From NCBI GenBank assembly GCA_030523805.1, contig JAUNHS010000045.1, positions 1-6,415 of the forward strand: 6,415 nucleotides of DNA, in the 5' to 3' direction. Positions 1 through 5,906 of the stretch are shown here, one piece after another; position 1 is the first letter of the stretch, and every line of letters begins with the position of its first letter. The stretch is from Acinetobacter sp. (GTDB taxonomy: Bacteria > Pseudomonadota > Gammaproteobacteria > Pseudomonadales > Moraxellaceae). Made by a program: the position numbers and the translations under genes. The notes under the pieces were generated by a model. That model worked only from the letters and a program-made list of their open reading frames with translations. It was not told the DNA's origin and ran no database searches.

Positions 1-98
1 TTTCGGTTATTTTTATGATGTTTACAGGTGTAATGTTGGCTGTGGTGCTGATTGTACTGTGCTTGGGCGAAGAAACGAAAGGAAAAACTTTGCAATAA
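1..98 (+). CDS. MFS transporter, C-terminal end only (partial)
   Basis: Only the last 31 codons are present; the reading frame is open from position 3 to the TAA at 96-98. The visible protein is one hydrophobic membrane segment (roughly SVIFMMFTGVMLAVVLIVLC) followed by a short polar tail, GEETKGKTLQ. A final transmembrane helix followed by an E-T-K-G-K/R-T/S-L tail is typical of major facilitator superfamily symporters of the sugar, aromatic-acid or metabolite:H+ types, where this motif follows helix 12 on the cytoplasmic side. The substrate cannot be told from this fragment. The gene is the only plus-strand gene in the window and converges on yacG, with a terminator directly after its stop codon. 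The family call is fairly secure; anything finer would be a guess. Confidence 0.7.
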   Translation, partial: SVIFMMFTGVMLAVVLIVLCLGEETKGKTLQ

Positions 99-124
99 AA
101 AAGCAGGTTTTGTACCTGCTTTTT
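98..124. terminator. Bidirectional rho-independent terminator between the MFS gene and yacG
   Basis: A perfect 11-bp stem (98-108 paired with 114-124) with core AGCAGGT/ACCTGCT closes a 5-nt loop (109-113). A-runs on the left arm and T-runs on the right arm give a U-tract on both strands. It begins at the last base of the MFS stop codon and lies 38 bp beyond the yacG stop, so it can end both convergent transcripts. Confidence 0.88.
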
Positions 125-162
125 GATGATGTTCATCACGCCATTCATCGCACAACCACCGT

Positions 163-357
163 TTAGTCATCATAGTCATCTTCTGCTTTTTTCGGGTCAT
201 GCTGCGGTGAATCTTCTGTTTTTAAGCGATAATCTTCATTTGCCCATGCACCAAAATCAATCAATTTACAGCGTTCAGAACAAAATGGACGAAAGGCATT
301 GCCCTGCCAAGCCGCTGGCGTTTGGCAACGTGGACAAGCAACAGTCAGCTGTGTCAT
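163..357 (-). CDS. yacG: DNA gyrase inhibitor YacG, zinc-binding
   Basis: This 64-residue protein has the YacG zinc-finger arrangement: a CPRC pair at residues 9-12 and a CSERC pair at residues 26-30, with the FRPFCSERCKLIDFGAWANEDYRL block that is the family signature. The C-terminal third is acidic and ends EDDYDD. The length is about that of E. coli YacG (65 residues). Family knowledge: YacG binds one Zn ion through four Cys and inhibits DNA gyrase by binding GyrB. The ATG start is preceded by AAAAGG about 7 nt upstream, which overlaps the stop codon of the small gene before it. The gap to that gene is 11 bp, so the two are probably one transcript. In many proteobacteria yacG sits beside coaE and pilD; neither is in this window. 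Confidence 0.93.
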   Translation of the reverse strand: MTQLTVACPRCQTPAAWQGNAFRPFCSERCKLIDFGAWANEDYRLKTEDSPQHDPKKAEDDYDD

Positions 358-368
358 AGCATTGCCTT

Positions 369-599
369 TTAAGGTTGATTTTGTTGTGTCTGTGGTGCAT
401 CTGGTTGTTCAGCTTGTACCGTTTTTAGCTCTCGTGGTTGCTCACTGGCATGGCTAATATTTTTGATCTTTCGCTGACCAAACACCGCTTTATACGCTAC
501 TGCAAGCACGCCAATCACTGCCCCTGCAATAAGAAATGGGGGTAATTTTTTCATAAATGAAGGTTGTTTGCGTAAGTCATGCAAAGATTTTTTAGACAT
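369..599 (-). CDS. Small predicted membrane protein of unknown function, upstream of yacG
   Basis: I do not recognise this 76-residue protein. It starts with a basic stretch (MSKKSLHDLRKQPSFMKKL), has one hydrophobic segment at about residues 20-36 (PPFLIAGAVIGVLAVAYKAVF), then a basic linker (GQRKIKN) and a polar, Gln/Pro-rich tail ending QTQQNQP. This suggests a single-pass inner membrane protein; the orientation is uncertain because both flanks are basic. The start was chosen as the second of two adjacent ATGs (597-599) because AGGAAG (606-611) lies 6 nt before it and only 3 nt before the first ATG (600-602). An upstream in-frame TTG at 615-617 would place the Shine-Dalgarno sequence inside the gene and is unlikely. 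It is 11 bp from yacG and probably co-transcribed with it. The good ribosome binding site, biased composition and tight spacing support a real gene. Confidence 0.72.
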   Translation of the reverse strand: MSKKSLHDLRKQPSFMKKLPPFLIAGAVIGVLAVAYKAVFGQRKIKNISHASEQPRELKTVQAEQPDAPQTQQNQP

Positions 600-718
600 C
601 ATAATCTTCCTAGTCAAATTGAATTGATAGATAAATTAGCATAAATCTGTGGCAGCATTCGCTATTTTATGTAAATAACTGTAGGATTAATACATCACCA
701 TTTCTGTCACCACATCAT
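600..718. other. Intergenic gap between acr1 and the small membrane protein gene
   Basis: These bases lie between the acr1 stop and the start of the next minus-strand gene. Apart from the ribosome binding site near 606-611, I see no convincing terminator for acr1 and no promoter with both a good -10 and a correctly spaced -35. The downstream pair of genes may depend partly on read-through from acr1. Confidence 0.4.
606..611 (-). promoter_or_regulatory. Ribosome binding site that decides the start of the small membrane protein
   Basis: On the minus strand this reads AGGAAG. It is 6 nt from the ATG at 597-599 and 3 nt from the ATG at 600-602, which favours the former. Confidence 0.65.
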
Positions 719-1612
719 TTACCAATGCTCACCTGGGAAAATACGAGCATACGCACGCTGTAGCCATGAAAGTTTTTCAGGCTCTTGCTTGCCGACCGAA
801 GCACTAGAGCTTGGGAATAAATTAAAACCGATAGACATTAGCTTATTATTCACTTCAGGGGCAATCGCATAAGTTAAAGATGCCAAACGCCCTAAATTGG
901 TCGCTACACGCTTCGGCTTTTTCACAATCGCATACGCCACCAAATCTGCCGCTTGCTCTGTGCTAAGCGTTGGCACATAATTATAAATTTTCGTTGGTGC
1001 AATCATTGGCGTTTTGACCAATGGCATATAAATCGATGTAATGTTAATTTTATGCGAATGCACTTCTGCCGAAAGGCAACGACTAAACGCATCTAAAGCC
1101 GCTTTAGATGCCACATAAGCGGAAAAGCGTGTCGCATTTGCCAATACACCAATAGAGCTAATATTAATAATATGCCCTTGCTCACGCTGAATCATATTGG
1201 GCAATAAATTTAAAATCAAACGCACCGCACCAAAATAATTTAACTGCATAGTGCGTTCAAAATCATGGAAACGCTCCACCGACTCATGCACAGCACGGCG
1301 AATAGAACGCCCTGCATTATTAATCAAAAAATCAACGTGTTGAAATTGGTCTAAAATTTTTTGTGAGCAATCGTCTATGGCTTGGTTATCGTTTAAATCA
1401 CATGGAAATACGCTGGCACGCCCACCAAGTTGTTGGATTTCTTGTTGTACGGCTAACAATTTTTCTTCGGTACGAGCCACTAAAAGCACATGAGCCCCTG
1501 CTTTGGCAAGCGTTTTCGCTACGGTGAGTCCTATACCGCTAGATGCACCTGTTACTAATGCCACTTTGCCACCAACGTGTGCATGAAGTTGTGAGATATA
1601 TCCTTTTTTCAT
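719..1612 (-). CDS. acr1: Long-chain fatty acyl-CoA reductase (short-chain dehydrogenase/reductase family)
   Basis: This 297-residue protein is a classical SDR with an NADP(H)-binding Rossmann fold. The cofactor glycine motif TGASSGIG is at residues 21-28, NNAG at 98-101, and the catalytic set is Asn125, Ser153, Tyr166 and Lys170 (YVASK). Long blocks, including GRSIRRAVHES, FHDFERTMQLNYFGAVRL and the end AYARIFPGEHW, agree with my memory of Acr1 from Acinetobacter baylyi ADP1, also about 295 residues. Family knowledge: Acr1 reduces long-chain acyl-CoA to the fatty aldehyde, the first committed step towards fatty alcohols and wax esters. The start at 1610-1612 gives the expected length, although the Shine-Dalgarno sequence is weak. 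It stands alone: 243 bp separate it from ysxC upstream and about 120 bp from the next gene. The wax ester synthase is not adjacent. The family is certain and the Acr1 assignment very likely. Confidence 0.93.
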   Translation of the reverse strand: MKKGYISQLHAHVGGKVALVTGASSGIGLTVAKTLAKAGAHVLLVARTEEKLLAVQQEIQQLGGRASVFPCDLNDNQAIDDCSQKILDQFQHVDFLINNAGRSIRRAVHESVERFHDFERTMQLNYFGAVRLILNLLPNMIQREQGHIINISSIGVLANATRFSAYVASKAALDAFSRCLSAEVHSHKINITSIYMPLVKTPMIAPTKIYNYVPTLSTEQAADLVAYAIVKKPKRVATNLGRLASLTYAIAPEVNNKLMSIGFNLFPSSSASVGKQEPEKLSWLQRAYARIFPGEHW

Positions 1613-1644
1613 ATGATGCTCTACTTAAACGATATTTTGCTATT

Positions 1645-1673
1645 ACAATAGGCGATAGGTTGATGATTTGCAA
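1645..1673 (-). promoter_or_regulatory. Candidate sigma70-type promoter of acr1
   Basis: On the minus strand, TTGCAA (1668-1673) and TATTGT (1645-1650) are separated by 17 bp. Each hexamer matches consensus at 4 of 6 positions. The predicted transcript would begin near 1638, about 26 nt before the acr1 start codon. A short inverted repeat (CTATT/AATAG, 1640-1651) covers the -10 region. This is a pattern match only. Confidence 0.35.
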
Positions 1674-1749
1674 TGACTTTTTATGCCATTCTCAAGCGAG
1701 TGGATTGTATGGTGAGTGGCGTCATTGCTTGTGGTTTTATGTGATATTC

Positions 1750-1785
1750 GCTTTATCTTCAGGTTTATCTTCAAACTTATCCACA
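1750..1785 (+). repeat. Three tandem 12-bp repeats carrying DnaA-box-like 9-mers
   Basis: Three head-to-tail 12-mers run without gaps: GCTTTATCTTCA (1750-1761), GGTTTATCTTCA (1762-1773) and AACTTATCCACA (1774-1785). The last nine bases of each align with the DnaA box TTATCCACA. The first two match at 7 of 9 positions and the third is perfect. They lie in the gene-free gap between ysxC and acr1. Confidence 0.6.
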
Positions 1786-1858
1786 ATATAATCACAGCTT
1801 TCCCCATGTTTTCACACAGATTTAATCACAAGGTTATCCACAGGTGCATTGTGGATTA
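1777..1858. promoter_or_regulatory. DnaA-box cluster in the ysxC-acr1 intergenic region
   Basis: Perfect TTATCCACA 9-mers lie at 1777-1785 and 1834-1842 on the plus strand. A third box, TAATCCACA (one mismatch), lies on the minus strand at 1850-1858 and includes the ysxC stop codon (1856-1858). Between the perfect boxes are two copies of TAATCACA (1789-1796 and 1823-1830), which resemble boxes with one base deleted. A sequence one mismatch from the IHF consensus (1824-1836) overlaps the second perfect box. TTATCCACA is the established high-affinity site of the replication initiator DnaA. Binding and function here are inferred. No dnaA, dnaN, rpmH or mnmG is present, so this need not be an origin. 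Confidence 0.6.
1834..1858. repeat. Inverted repeat formed by two opposed DnaA boxes
   Basis: TTATCCACA (1834-1842) and TGTGGATTA (1850-1858) are inverted copies pairing at 8 of 9 positions around a 7-bp centre. In ysxC mRNA this could fold into a hairpin starting at the stop codon, but no U-tract follows, so it is not a standard intrinsic terminator. Confidence 0.5.
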
Positions 1859-2629
1859 TTCATCATCGCTACTGGCTTCAGCAATCTCATCAAGAGCAAA
1901 AGGCTGTTTTTGTTCATCTAACACAAAATGTAAACGCCCTGCAATCACGCTGGCAAGTTCTTCTAATCCTTGCTTATTGAGCGATGAAAAAAGTTGGATA
2001 GAAAATTGCATTTTCATTTTTTTGAGTTCTTGTTTGACTTCAAGCAAGGCTTTATTGGCTGGCCCACGGTTGAGTTTATCGGCTTTGGTTAATAAGATGT
2101 GTACAAAAAGCTGGCGTGAGTGAGCCCATTCTAGCATCATGCGGTCAAAGTGTTGTAAAGGGTGGCGAATGTCCATTAACAGCACCAAGCCTTGTAAACT
2201 TTGTCGTTGGATTAAATAGCTTTCTAATTCTTTTTGCCATACTTTTTTCATTTCTTCAGGTACGGCAGCGTAGCCATAGCCAGGTAAATCCACAAGGCGT
2301 TGCTCTGGATTGCCCAAGTGGAAAAAGTTAATCATTTGCGTACGGCCTGGTGTTTTAGATGCTCGTGCGAGTTGCTTTTGATTGGTTAAAGCATTGATTG
2401 CACTTGATTTTCCTGCATTGGAACGCCCTGCAAATGCAATTTCATAACCTGTATCTTCTACGCATAAATTGAGCTTGGGTGCAGACATTAAAAATTCTGC
2501 ACGGCGTAACCAATTGAGTGCTTGTACTGCATAATGCGTAATGGCTGGATCTGGTTGCTTTTCGTAATTGGCTTTGTGCTGGGGTGCATTGGCACGTTTG
2601 CTATTGCGTGAAGGGGTGTTGTACGACAT
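1856..2629 (-). CDS. ysxC: Ribosome biogenesis GTP-binding protein YsxC/EngB (YihA)
   Basis: This 257-residue GTPase has all G motifs in order: G1 GRSNAGKS (68-75), the G2 region SKTPGRTQ (91-98), G3 DLPGYGYA (114-121), G4 TKAD (181-184) and G5 SSL (215-217). The blocks [18 protein letters not shown] and TKADKLNRG are characteristic of EngB/YihA. Family knowledge: it is a cytoplasmic, usually essential GTPase that helps mature the 50S ribosomal subunit. It is longer than E. coli YihA (about 210 residues) by an N-terminal basic, polar extension of about 36 residues and an acidic tail ending EASSDDE. No good Shine-Dalgarno precedes the ATG at 2627-2629. An internal Met48 start would remove the conserved segment before MSAP, so the long start is preferred. 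It has its own upstream promoter candidate, follows the ilvD terminator, and ends inside a DnaA-box-like sequence. Confidence 0.95.
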   Translation of the reverse strand: MSYNTPSRNSKRANAPQHKANYEKQPDPAITHYAVQALNWLRRAEFLMSAPKLNLCVEDTGYEIAFAGRSNAGKSSAINALTNQKQLARASKTPGRTQMINFFHLGNPEQRLVDLPGYGYAAVPEEMKKVWQKELESYLIQRQSLQGLVLLMDIRHPLQHFDRMMLEWAHSRQLFVHILLTKADKLNRGPANKALLEVKQELKKMKMQFSIQLFSSLNKQGLEELASVIAGRLHFVLDEQKQPFALDEIAEASSDDE

Positions 2630-2651
2630 AAATCAAGGACTAAATTGCTAG

Positions 2652-2677
2652 AAATCAGCACATAGTATAGCTGATTT
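2652..2677. repeat. Perfect 8-bp inverted repeat flanking the ysxC -10 element
   Basis: AAATCAGC (2652-2659) and GCTGATTT (2670-2677) are exact inverted copies around a 10-bp centre (2660-2669) that contains the -10 hexamer TATACT. The symmetry and position are those of an operator, with the downstream arm over the expected transcription start. No known regulator motif is recognised. Confidence 0.4.
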
Positions 2678-2692
2678 TGTGCGACTTGGCAT
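2664..2692 (-). promoter_or_regulatory. Candidate promoter of ysxC
   Basis: On the minus strand, ATGCCA (2687-2692) and TATACT (2664-2669) are 17 bp apart. The -10 matches consensus at 5 of 6 positions and the -35 at 4 of 6. The transcript would start near 2657, giving a leader of about 27 nt. The position just after the ilvD terminator fits an independent transcription unit. Confidence 0.55.
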
Positions 2693-2703
2693 CGCTTGTG
2701 GCT

Positions 2704-2742
2704 AAAATAAAACCCTAACCACATTACTGTGACTAGGGTTTT
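2704..2742 (-). terminator. Rho-independent terminator of ilvD
   Basis: On the minus strand the arm AAAACCCTA (2734-2742) pairs with TAGGGTTTT (2709-2717). After a 2-nt internal mismatch, a further 4 bp (2728-2731 with 2720-2723) close a 4-nt loop. The stem is followed by TTTTATTTTAGC. It lies 15 bp beyond the ilvD stop codon. Confidence 0.85.
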
Positions 2743-2757
2743 GTCTGCAATTCAGAT

Positions 2758-4443
2758 TTAAATATCCAAATTCAAATCCGTTACCGCACCTTTATCTGCA
2801 CCTGCAGCGAGTTTCGCAAATTTCGCCAATGCACCAGATTTATATTTCGGAGCAGGTTTTACCCAATTTTTACGACGTTCTGCCATTTCTTCATCGGAAA
2901 TGTGTAAGGTAATTTCACGAGTTTCGGCATTAATAGAAATCTTATCGCCATTATTGACCAAACCAATCGGGCCGCCTTCATAGGCTTCAGGCGTAACGTG
3001 TCCAATCACAAAGCCATGACTACCACCAGAGAAACGACCGTCAGTAATTAACGCCACCGATTTACCCAAGCCTTTACCGATAATGGCAGATGTTGGCTTC
3101 AACATTTCACGCATACCAGGCCCACCTTTTGGCCCTTCGCCACGAATTACGACCACTTCGCCTTCTTGCACTTCGCCATCTAAAATGCCACGCATTGCCC
3201 CTTCTTCGCCTTCAAATACACGAGCAGGACCTTCAAAATACAAGCCTTCTTTGCCTGAAATTTTCGCTACCGCACCTGTAGGCGACAAGTTGCCTTTTAA
3301 CACCACCAAGTGTGAATCTTTCTTGATTGGCTTGTCAAATGGCATGATAATTTCCTGACCTTCAGGATAATCTTGTACATCTGCCAAGTTTTCCGCCAAT
3401 GTTTTGCCTGTTACCGTCAAGCATGAACCATCAAGCATACCTGCGTCTAACATACGTTTCATTAACGGTTGAATGCCACCAATTTTAATCAATTCCGACA
3501 TTAAATATTTACCTGATGGACGCACGTCTGCCACCACAGGCGTATCTTTACCAATACGGATAAAATCATCAAGCGTTAATTCCACGCCTGCTGTGTGTGC
3601 CATTGCCAATAAGTGCAATACCGCATTGGTTGAACCACCTAGGGCAATCACCACTTTAATGGCATTTTCAAAGGCTGGCTTGGTCATGATGTCTAAAGGC
3701 TTGATATTTAAGCGTAATAAATTCATCACCGCTTCGCCAGCACGTTGGCAATCGTCAATCTTTTCATCAGAAACGGCATCTTGTGCAGATGACCCTGGTA
3801 AGCTCATGCCGAGTGCTTCAATCGCTGATGCCATGGTATTTGCTGTGTACATACCACCACATGACCCTGGCCCTGGGATAGACACTTCTTCAATTTGCTT
3901 GACTTGGATTTCATTAATTTCGCCTTTAGCGTGCTGTCCCACCGCTTCAAATACAGAAATAATATCGGTATGACCTGCACCAGGGCGAATTGAACCACCG
4001 TAAATAAATAACCCAGGACGGTTCAAACGAGCCAAGCCCATAATACAACCTGGCATATTTTTATCGCAACCACCAATGGCAATCACACCATCAAAACCTT
4101 GACAGCCCACCACTGTTTCAATGGAATCAGCAATCACTTCACGAGACAGCAAGGAATATTTCATGCCTTCTGTACCGTTTGAAATCCCGTCTGAAATGGT
4201 AATGGTATTAAAAATCACCGCCTTACCATTGGCACTGTTTACGCCTTTTTCCACTTCTCGTGCCAAGCCGTCAATGTGCATATTACACGGCGTTACGTTC
4301 GCCCATGTTGATGCCACGCCAATTTGTGGTTTTTTAAAATCATCATCGGTAAAACCAACAGCACGCAACATTGAACGTGCAGGTGCATTTTCTACACCGT
4401 CAAATACAGGGGCAGAATGACTGCGAATATCGTCATTACACAT
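2758..4443 (-). CDS. ilvD: Dihydroxy-acid dehydratase IlvD
   Basis: The enzyme dehydrates 2,3-dihydroxy-isovalerate and 2,3-dihydroxy-3-methylvalerate to the 2-keto acids, the shared step of valine, leucine and isoleucine synthesis. From the chosen ATG the protein has 561 residues. Three conserved Cys, expected iron-sulfur ligands, are Cys53 (NVTPCNMH), Cys126 ([10 protein letters not shown]) and Cys195 ([14 protein letters not shown]). Lys128 after Cys-Asp is the likely carbamylated metal ligand, and GRFSGGSHG (about 469-477) holds the probable catalytic Ser. The frame is open 27 codons further upstream, but the start at 4441-4443 ([10 protein letters not shown]) is preferred: GGAGA lies 9 nt before it, conserved IlvD sequence begins soon after, and the upstream residues look unlike the family. 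The protein belongs to the shorter, about 560-residue type, not the about 616-residue E. coli type. It follows ctpA and is followed by its own terminator. No leader-peptide attenuator was seen. Confidence 0.96.
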   Translation of the reverse strand: MCNDDIRSHSAPVFDGVENAPARSMLRAVGFTDDDFKKPQIGVASTWANVTPCNMHIDGLAREVEKGVNSANGKAVIFNTITISDGISNGTEGMKYSLLSREVIADSIETVVGCQGFDGVIAIGGCDKNMPGCIMGLARLNRPGLFIYGGSIRPGAGHTDIISVFEAVGQHAKGEINEIQVKQIEEVSIPGPGSCGGMYTANTMASAIEALGMSLPGSSAQDAVSDEKIDDCQRAGEAVMNLLRLNIKPLDIMTKPAFENAIKVVIALGGSTNAVLHLLAMAHTAGVELTLDDFIRIGKDTPVVADVRPSGKYLMSELIKIGGIQPLMKRMLDAGMLDGSCLTVTGKTLAENLADVQDYPEGQEIIMPFDKPIKKDSHLVVLKGNLSPTGAVAKISGKEGLYFEGPARVFEGEEGAMRGILDGEVQEGEVVVIRGEGPKGGPGMREMLKPTSAIIGKGLGKSVALITDGRFSGGSHGFVIGHVTPEAYEGGPIGLVNNGDKISINAETREITLHISDEEMAERRKNWVKPAPKYKSGALAKFAKLAAGADKGAVTDLNLDI

Positions 4444-4452
4444 GGGAAAAAG

Positions 4453-4457
4453 TCTCC
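4453..4457 (-). promoter_or_regulatory. Ribosome binding site that fixes the ilvD start
   Basis: GGAGA on the minus strand, 9 nt before the ATG at 4441-4443. No comparable site precedes the longer in-frame start at 4522-4524. Confidence 0.75.
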
Positions 4458-4504
4458 GTGGCTTAGGCGAAATGCCATCGCTAGTTAAGTAAAAGAATTT
4501 CGCT

Positions 4505-4533
4505 ATTTTAACGAAAAATTGCACATATTTAAA
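4505..4533 (-). promoter_or_regulatory. Candidate promoter of ilvD
   Basis: On the minus strand, TTTAAA (4528-4533) and TAAAAT (4505-4510) are 17 bp apart, matching consensus at 4 and 5 of 6 positions. The transcript would start near 4498, leaving a leader of about 55 nt. No terminator was seen between ctpA and ilvD, so read-through from ctpA is also possible. The placement inside the 5' in-frame extension supports the shorter ilvD start. Confidence 0.4.
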
Positions 4534-4552
4534 GCACGATTTACACCATCGC

Positions 4553-5827
4553 TTACTTATTTTGCTGTGGTGCTTGCAATAATAATTCGGCAGTACGGTT
4601 TAAATAATCTTGTTCAGGTACATCTAAAAATGGGTACAGCAAATTCGGTTCAATGCCTTTGCCGTCTAATTGCTGACCATCGGGCGTATAATAATGAGCC
4701 ACCGTGAGCGATACAGCATCGCCATTATCTAAAGGTAAGATTTTTTGTACAACGCCTTTGCCGTAACTTTTTTCGCCCATCACATAGGCACGTTGGTGCT
4801 GTTGCAAGGCGGCTGTAAGCACTTCCGCTGCCGATGCCGATTTACCATTAATCAAAATGCCTAATTTATAAGGAAAACTATGTCCAGATAATGCTCTAAA
4901 ACTTTGATTGCCTTCGGCACGGCTTTGCGTACTCACAATCAAACCTTGATTTAAAAATAAATCCGCCGTTTCCACTGCTGATGATAGCAAACCACCTGGG
5001 TTACTACGCAAATCAAGCAATACGCCTTGAATGCCATCTTGCTCTACACTTTGTAAAATGCGTTTAATTTCATTGGCAGTTTCTTGTTTAAATACAGGCA
5101 CTTTAATCCATAGCACTTGGTTGGCTAGGAGCTTGGCTTGTACATCGACATTCACTTTTTTGGTACGCACTAAAGAAATGGCTTGCGTTTTTTCACCGAG
5201 CTGAATAGCAACGCTGCTACCAATTTGCCCTGTTAAAAGTTGATTAATTTCATCTTGGTTCAAGCCTTGCGTGCTTTTTTGTTCTATTTTTCGCACAATC
5301 ATGCCATTTTTTAAGCCACTTTTGCTGGCATCGCTATCGGGCGATAAATTTTGAATTTCCCACACTTGCTGTACAGGCACATAGCGTAAATCAAAATCCA
5401 CTGTCGCCAAATCGCCTTCGGTATATTTGATTAAATCTTGATATTCTTTAGCAGGTAAATAGCGTGAATACGGATCTAACGCCACCAATCCTTTCATGGC
5501 GTGCTCAAATAACGTATCATCGCTCACATCTCGTACAAAATTTTGCTTCACCAATTGATAGATATTCACAAATTGCTGCACGGCTTCTACAGGGATTTCA
5601 CTCACCACATCATCAGCTGGAGAGAGTTCTAATTCATTTTCGCTTTGTATTTGTTGTTGGTTGCTTTCACGCTCACTTAATGTTAAATCATCATCAGACG
5701 TTGCCTGTGCAGACAGCGTTTGCGGCGTTTGGCTTTTTGTTTCTGCCCATGATGTTGAACATAATAATACGCCCAACAACGCCCATACGGCACGATGGTT
5801 TAATGTTTTATTTTGCAATCGCATCAT
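4553..5827 (-). CDS. ctpA: S41-family carboxyl-terminal processing protease (CtpA-like)
   Basis: A periplasmic serine protease with a Ser-Lys catalytic pair. From the ATG at 5825-5827 it has 424 residues. A Sec-type signal peptide covers about residues 1-28 (basic start, core [11 protein letters not shown], likely cleavage after STSWA). An acidic, Gln/Ser-rich linker follows to about residue 75. Next come a helical segment with [17 protein letters not shown], a PDZ domain at about 138-225 ([14 protein letters not shown]), and the S41 core: [12 protein letters not shown] (about 270-281), Ser332 in GKSASAAEV, and Lys357 and Gln361 in YGKGVVQ. The 25-residue Ser-Lys spacing equals that of E. coli Prc and plant D1 protease. 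A GTG three codons upstream is an alternative start; no clear Shine-Dalgarno precedes any candidate. The gene follows gpmI with a terminator and a promoter-like sequence between. CtpA is the best name; natural substrates are unknown. Confidence 0.92.
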   Translation of the reverse strand: MMRLQNKTLNHRAVWALLGVLLCSTSWAETKSQTPQTLSAQATSDDDLTLSERESNQQQIQSENELELSPADDVVSEIPVEAVQQFVNIYQLVKQNFVRDVSDDTLFEHAMKGLVALDPYSRYLPAKEYQDLIKYTEGDLATVDFDLRYVPVQQVWEIQNLSPDSDASKSGLKNGMIVRKIEQKSTQGLNQDEINQLLTGQIGSSVAIQLGEKTQAISLVRTKKVNVDVQAKLLANQVLWIKVPVFKQETANEIKRILQSVEQDGIQGVLLDLRSNPGGLLSSAVETADLFLNQGLIVSTQSRAEGNQSFRALSGHSFPYKLGILINGKSASAAEVLTAALQQHQRAYVMGEKSYGKGVVQKILPLDNGDAVSLTVAHYYTPDGQQLDGKGIEPNLLYPFLDVPEQDYLNRTAELLLQAPQQNK

Positions 5828-5841
5828 GGATTTCACACTTA

Positions 5842-5871
5842 ATTATTTGATTTTTACATGAATTTTGGCAA
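5842..5871 (-). promoter_or_regulatory. Candidate promoter of ctpA
   Basis: On the minus strand, TTGCCA (5866-5871) and AATAAT (5842-5847), each 5 of 6 to consensus, are 18 bp apart. The start point would fall near 5835, only about 8 nt before the ATG, so the leader would be unusually short. The -35 lies in the U-tract of the gpmI terminator. Confidence 0.35.
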
Positions 5872-5900
5872 AAAGGGAAAGACCATTTGCCCTTCCCTTT
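5866..5900 (-). terminator. Rho-independent terminator of gpmI
   Basis: On the minus strand AAAGGGAA (5893-5900) pairs perfectly with TTCCCTTT (5872-5879) around a 13-nt loop. The T-run continues to give TTTTT before GCC. The stem starts 6 bp after the gpmI stop codon. The U-tract is short, so termination may be partial. Confidence 0.6.
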
Positions 5901-5906
5901 ATGTAT

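Noticed and set aside
600..718. Promoter for the small membrane protein gene (TATGCT or TAAAAT as -10)
   Set aside because: Neither hexamer has a -35 element with acceptable match and spacing.
1750..1858. A chromosomal or plasmid origin of replication
   Set aside because: No initiator or usual origin-flanking gene, no strongly AT-rich unwinding element and only three good boxes. The DnaA cluster is kept as a finding, but oriC is not claimed.
1716..2123. 135-residue plus-strand reading frame across the DnaA cluster and ysxC
   Set aside because: Most of it is antisense to the clearly conserved ysxC, and it shows no domain or ribosome binding site.
2488..2724. 78-residue minus-strand reading frame overlapping the start of ysxC
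   Set aside because: It runs through the ysxC promoter and into ysxC in another frame, has no recognisable motif, and is explained as chance.
3473..3973. 166-residue plus-strand reading frame inside ilvD
   Set aside because: It is antisense to a highly conserved part of IlvD. Long antisense frames are common opposite such genes and nothing supports expression.
4444..4524. In-frame 27-codon N-terminal extension of IlvD (start at 4524)
   Set aside because: It contains the likely promoter and the GGAGA ribosome binding site of the shorter form, and its residues do not resemble the IlvD family. The 561-residue form from 4443 is complete.
4475..4553. Repeated CCATCGCT at 4475-4482 and 4546-4553 flanking the ilvD promoter
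   Set aside because: Eight bases 71 bp apart, one copy including the end of the ctpA stop region; too short to separate from chance.
4553..5827. Lipoprotein signal in the protease (Cys in VLLCSTS)
   Set aside because: The residues before Cys do not fit the lipobox (small residue at -1), and a good signal peptidase I site follows at STSWA.
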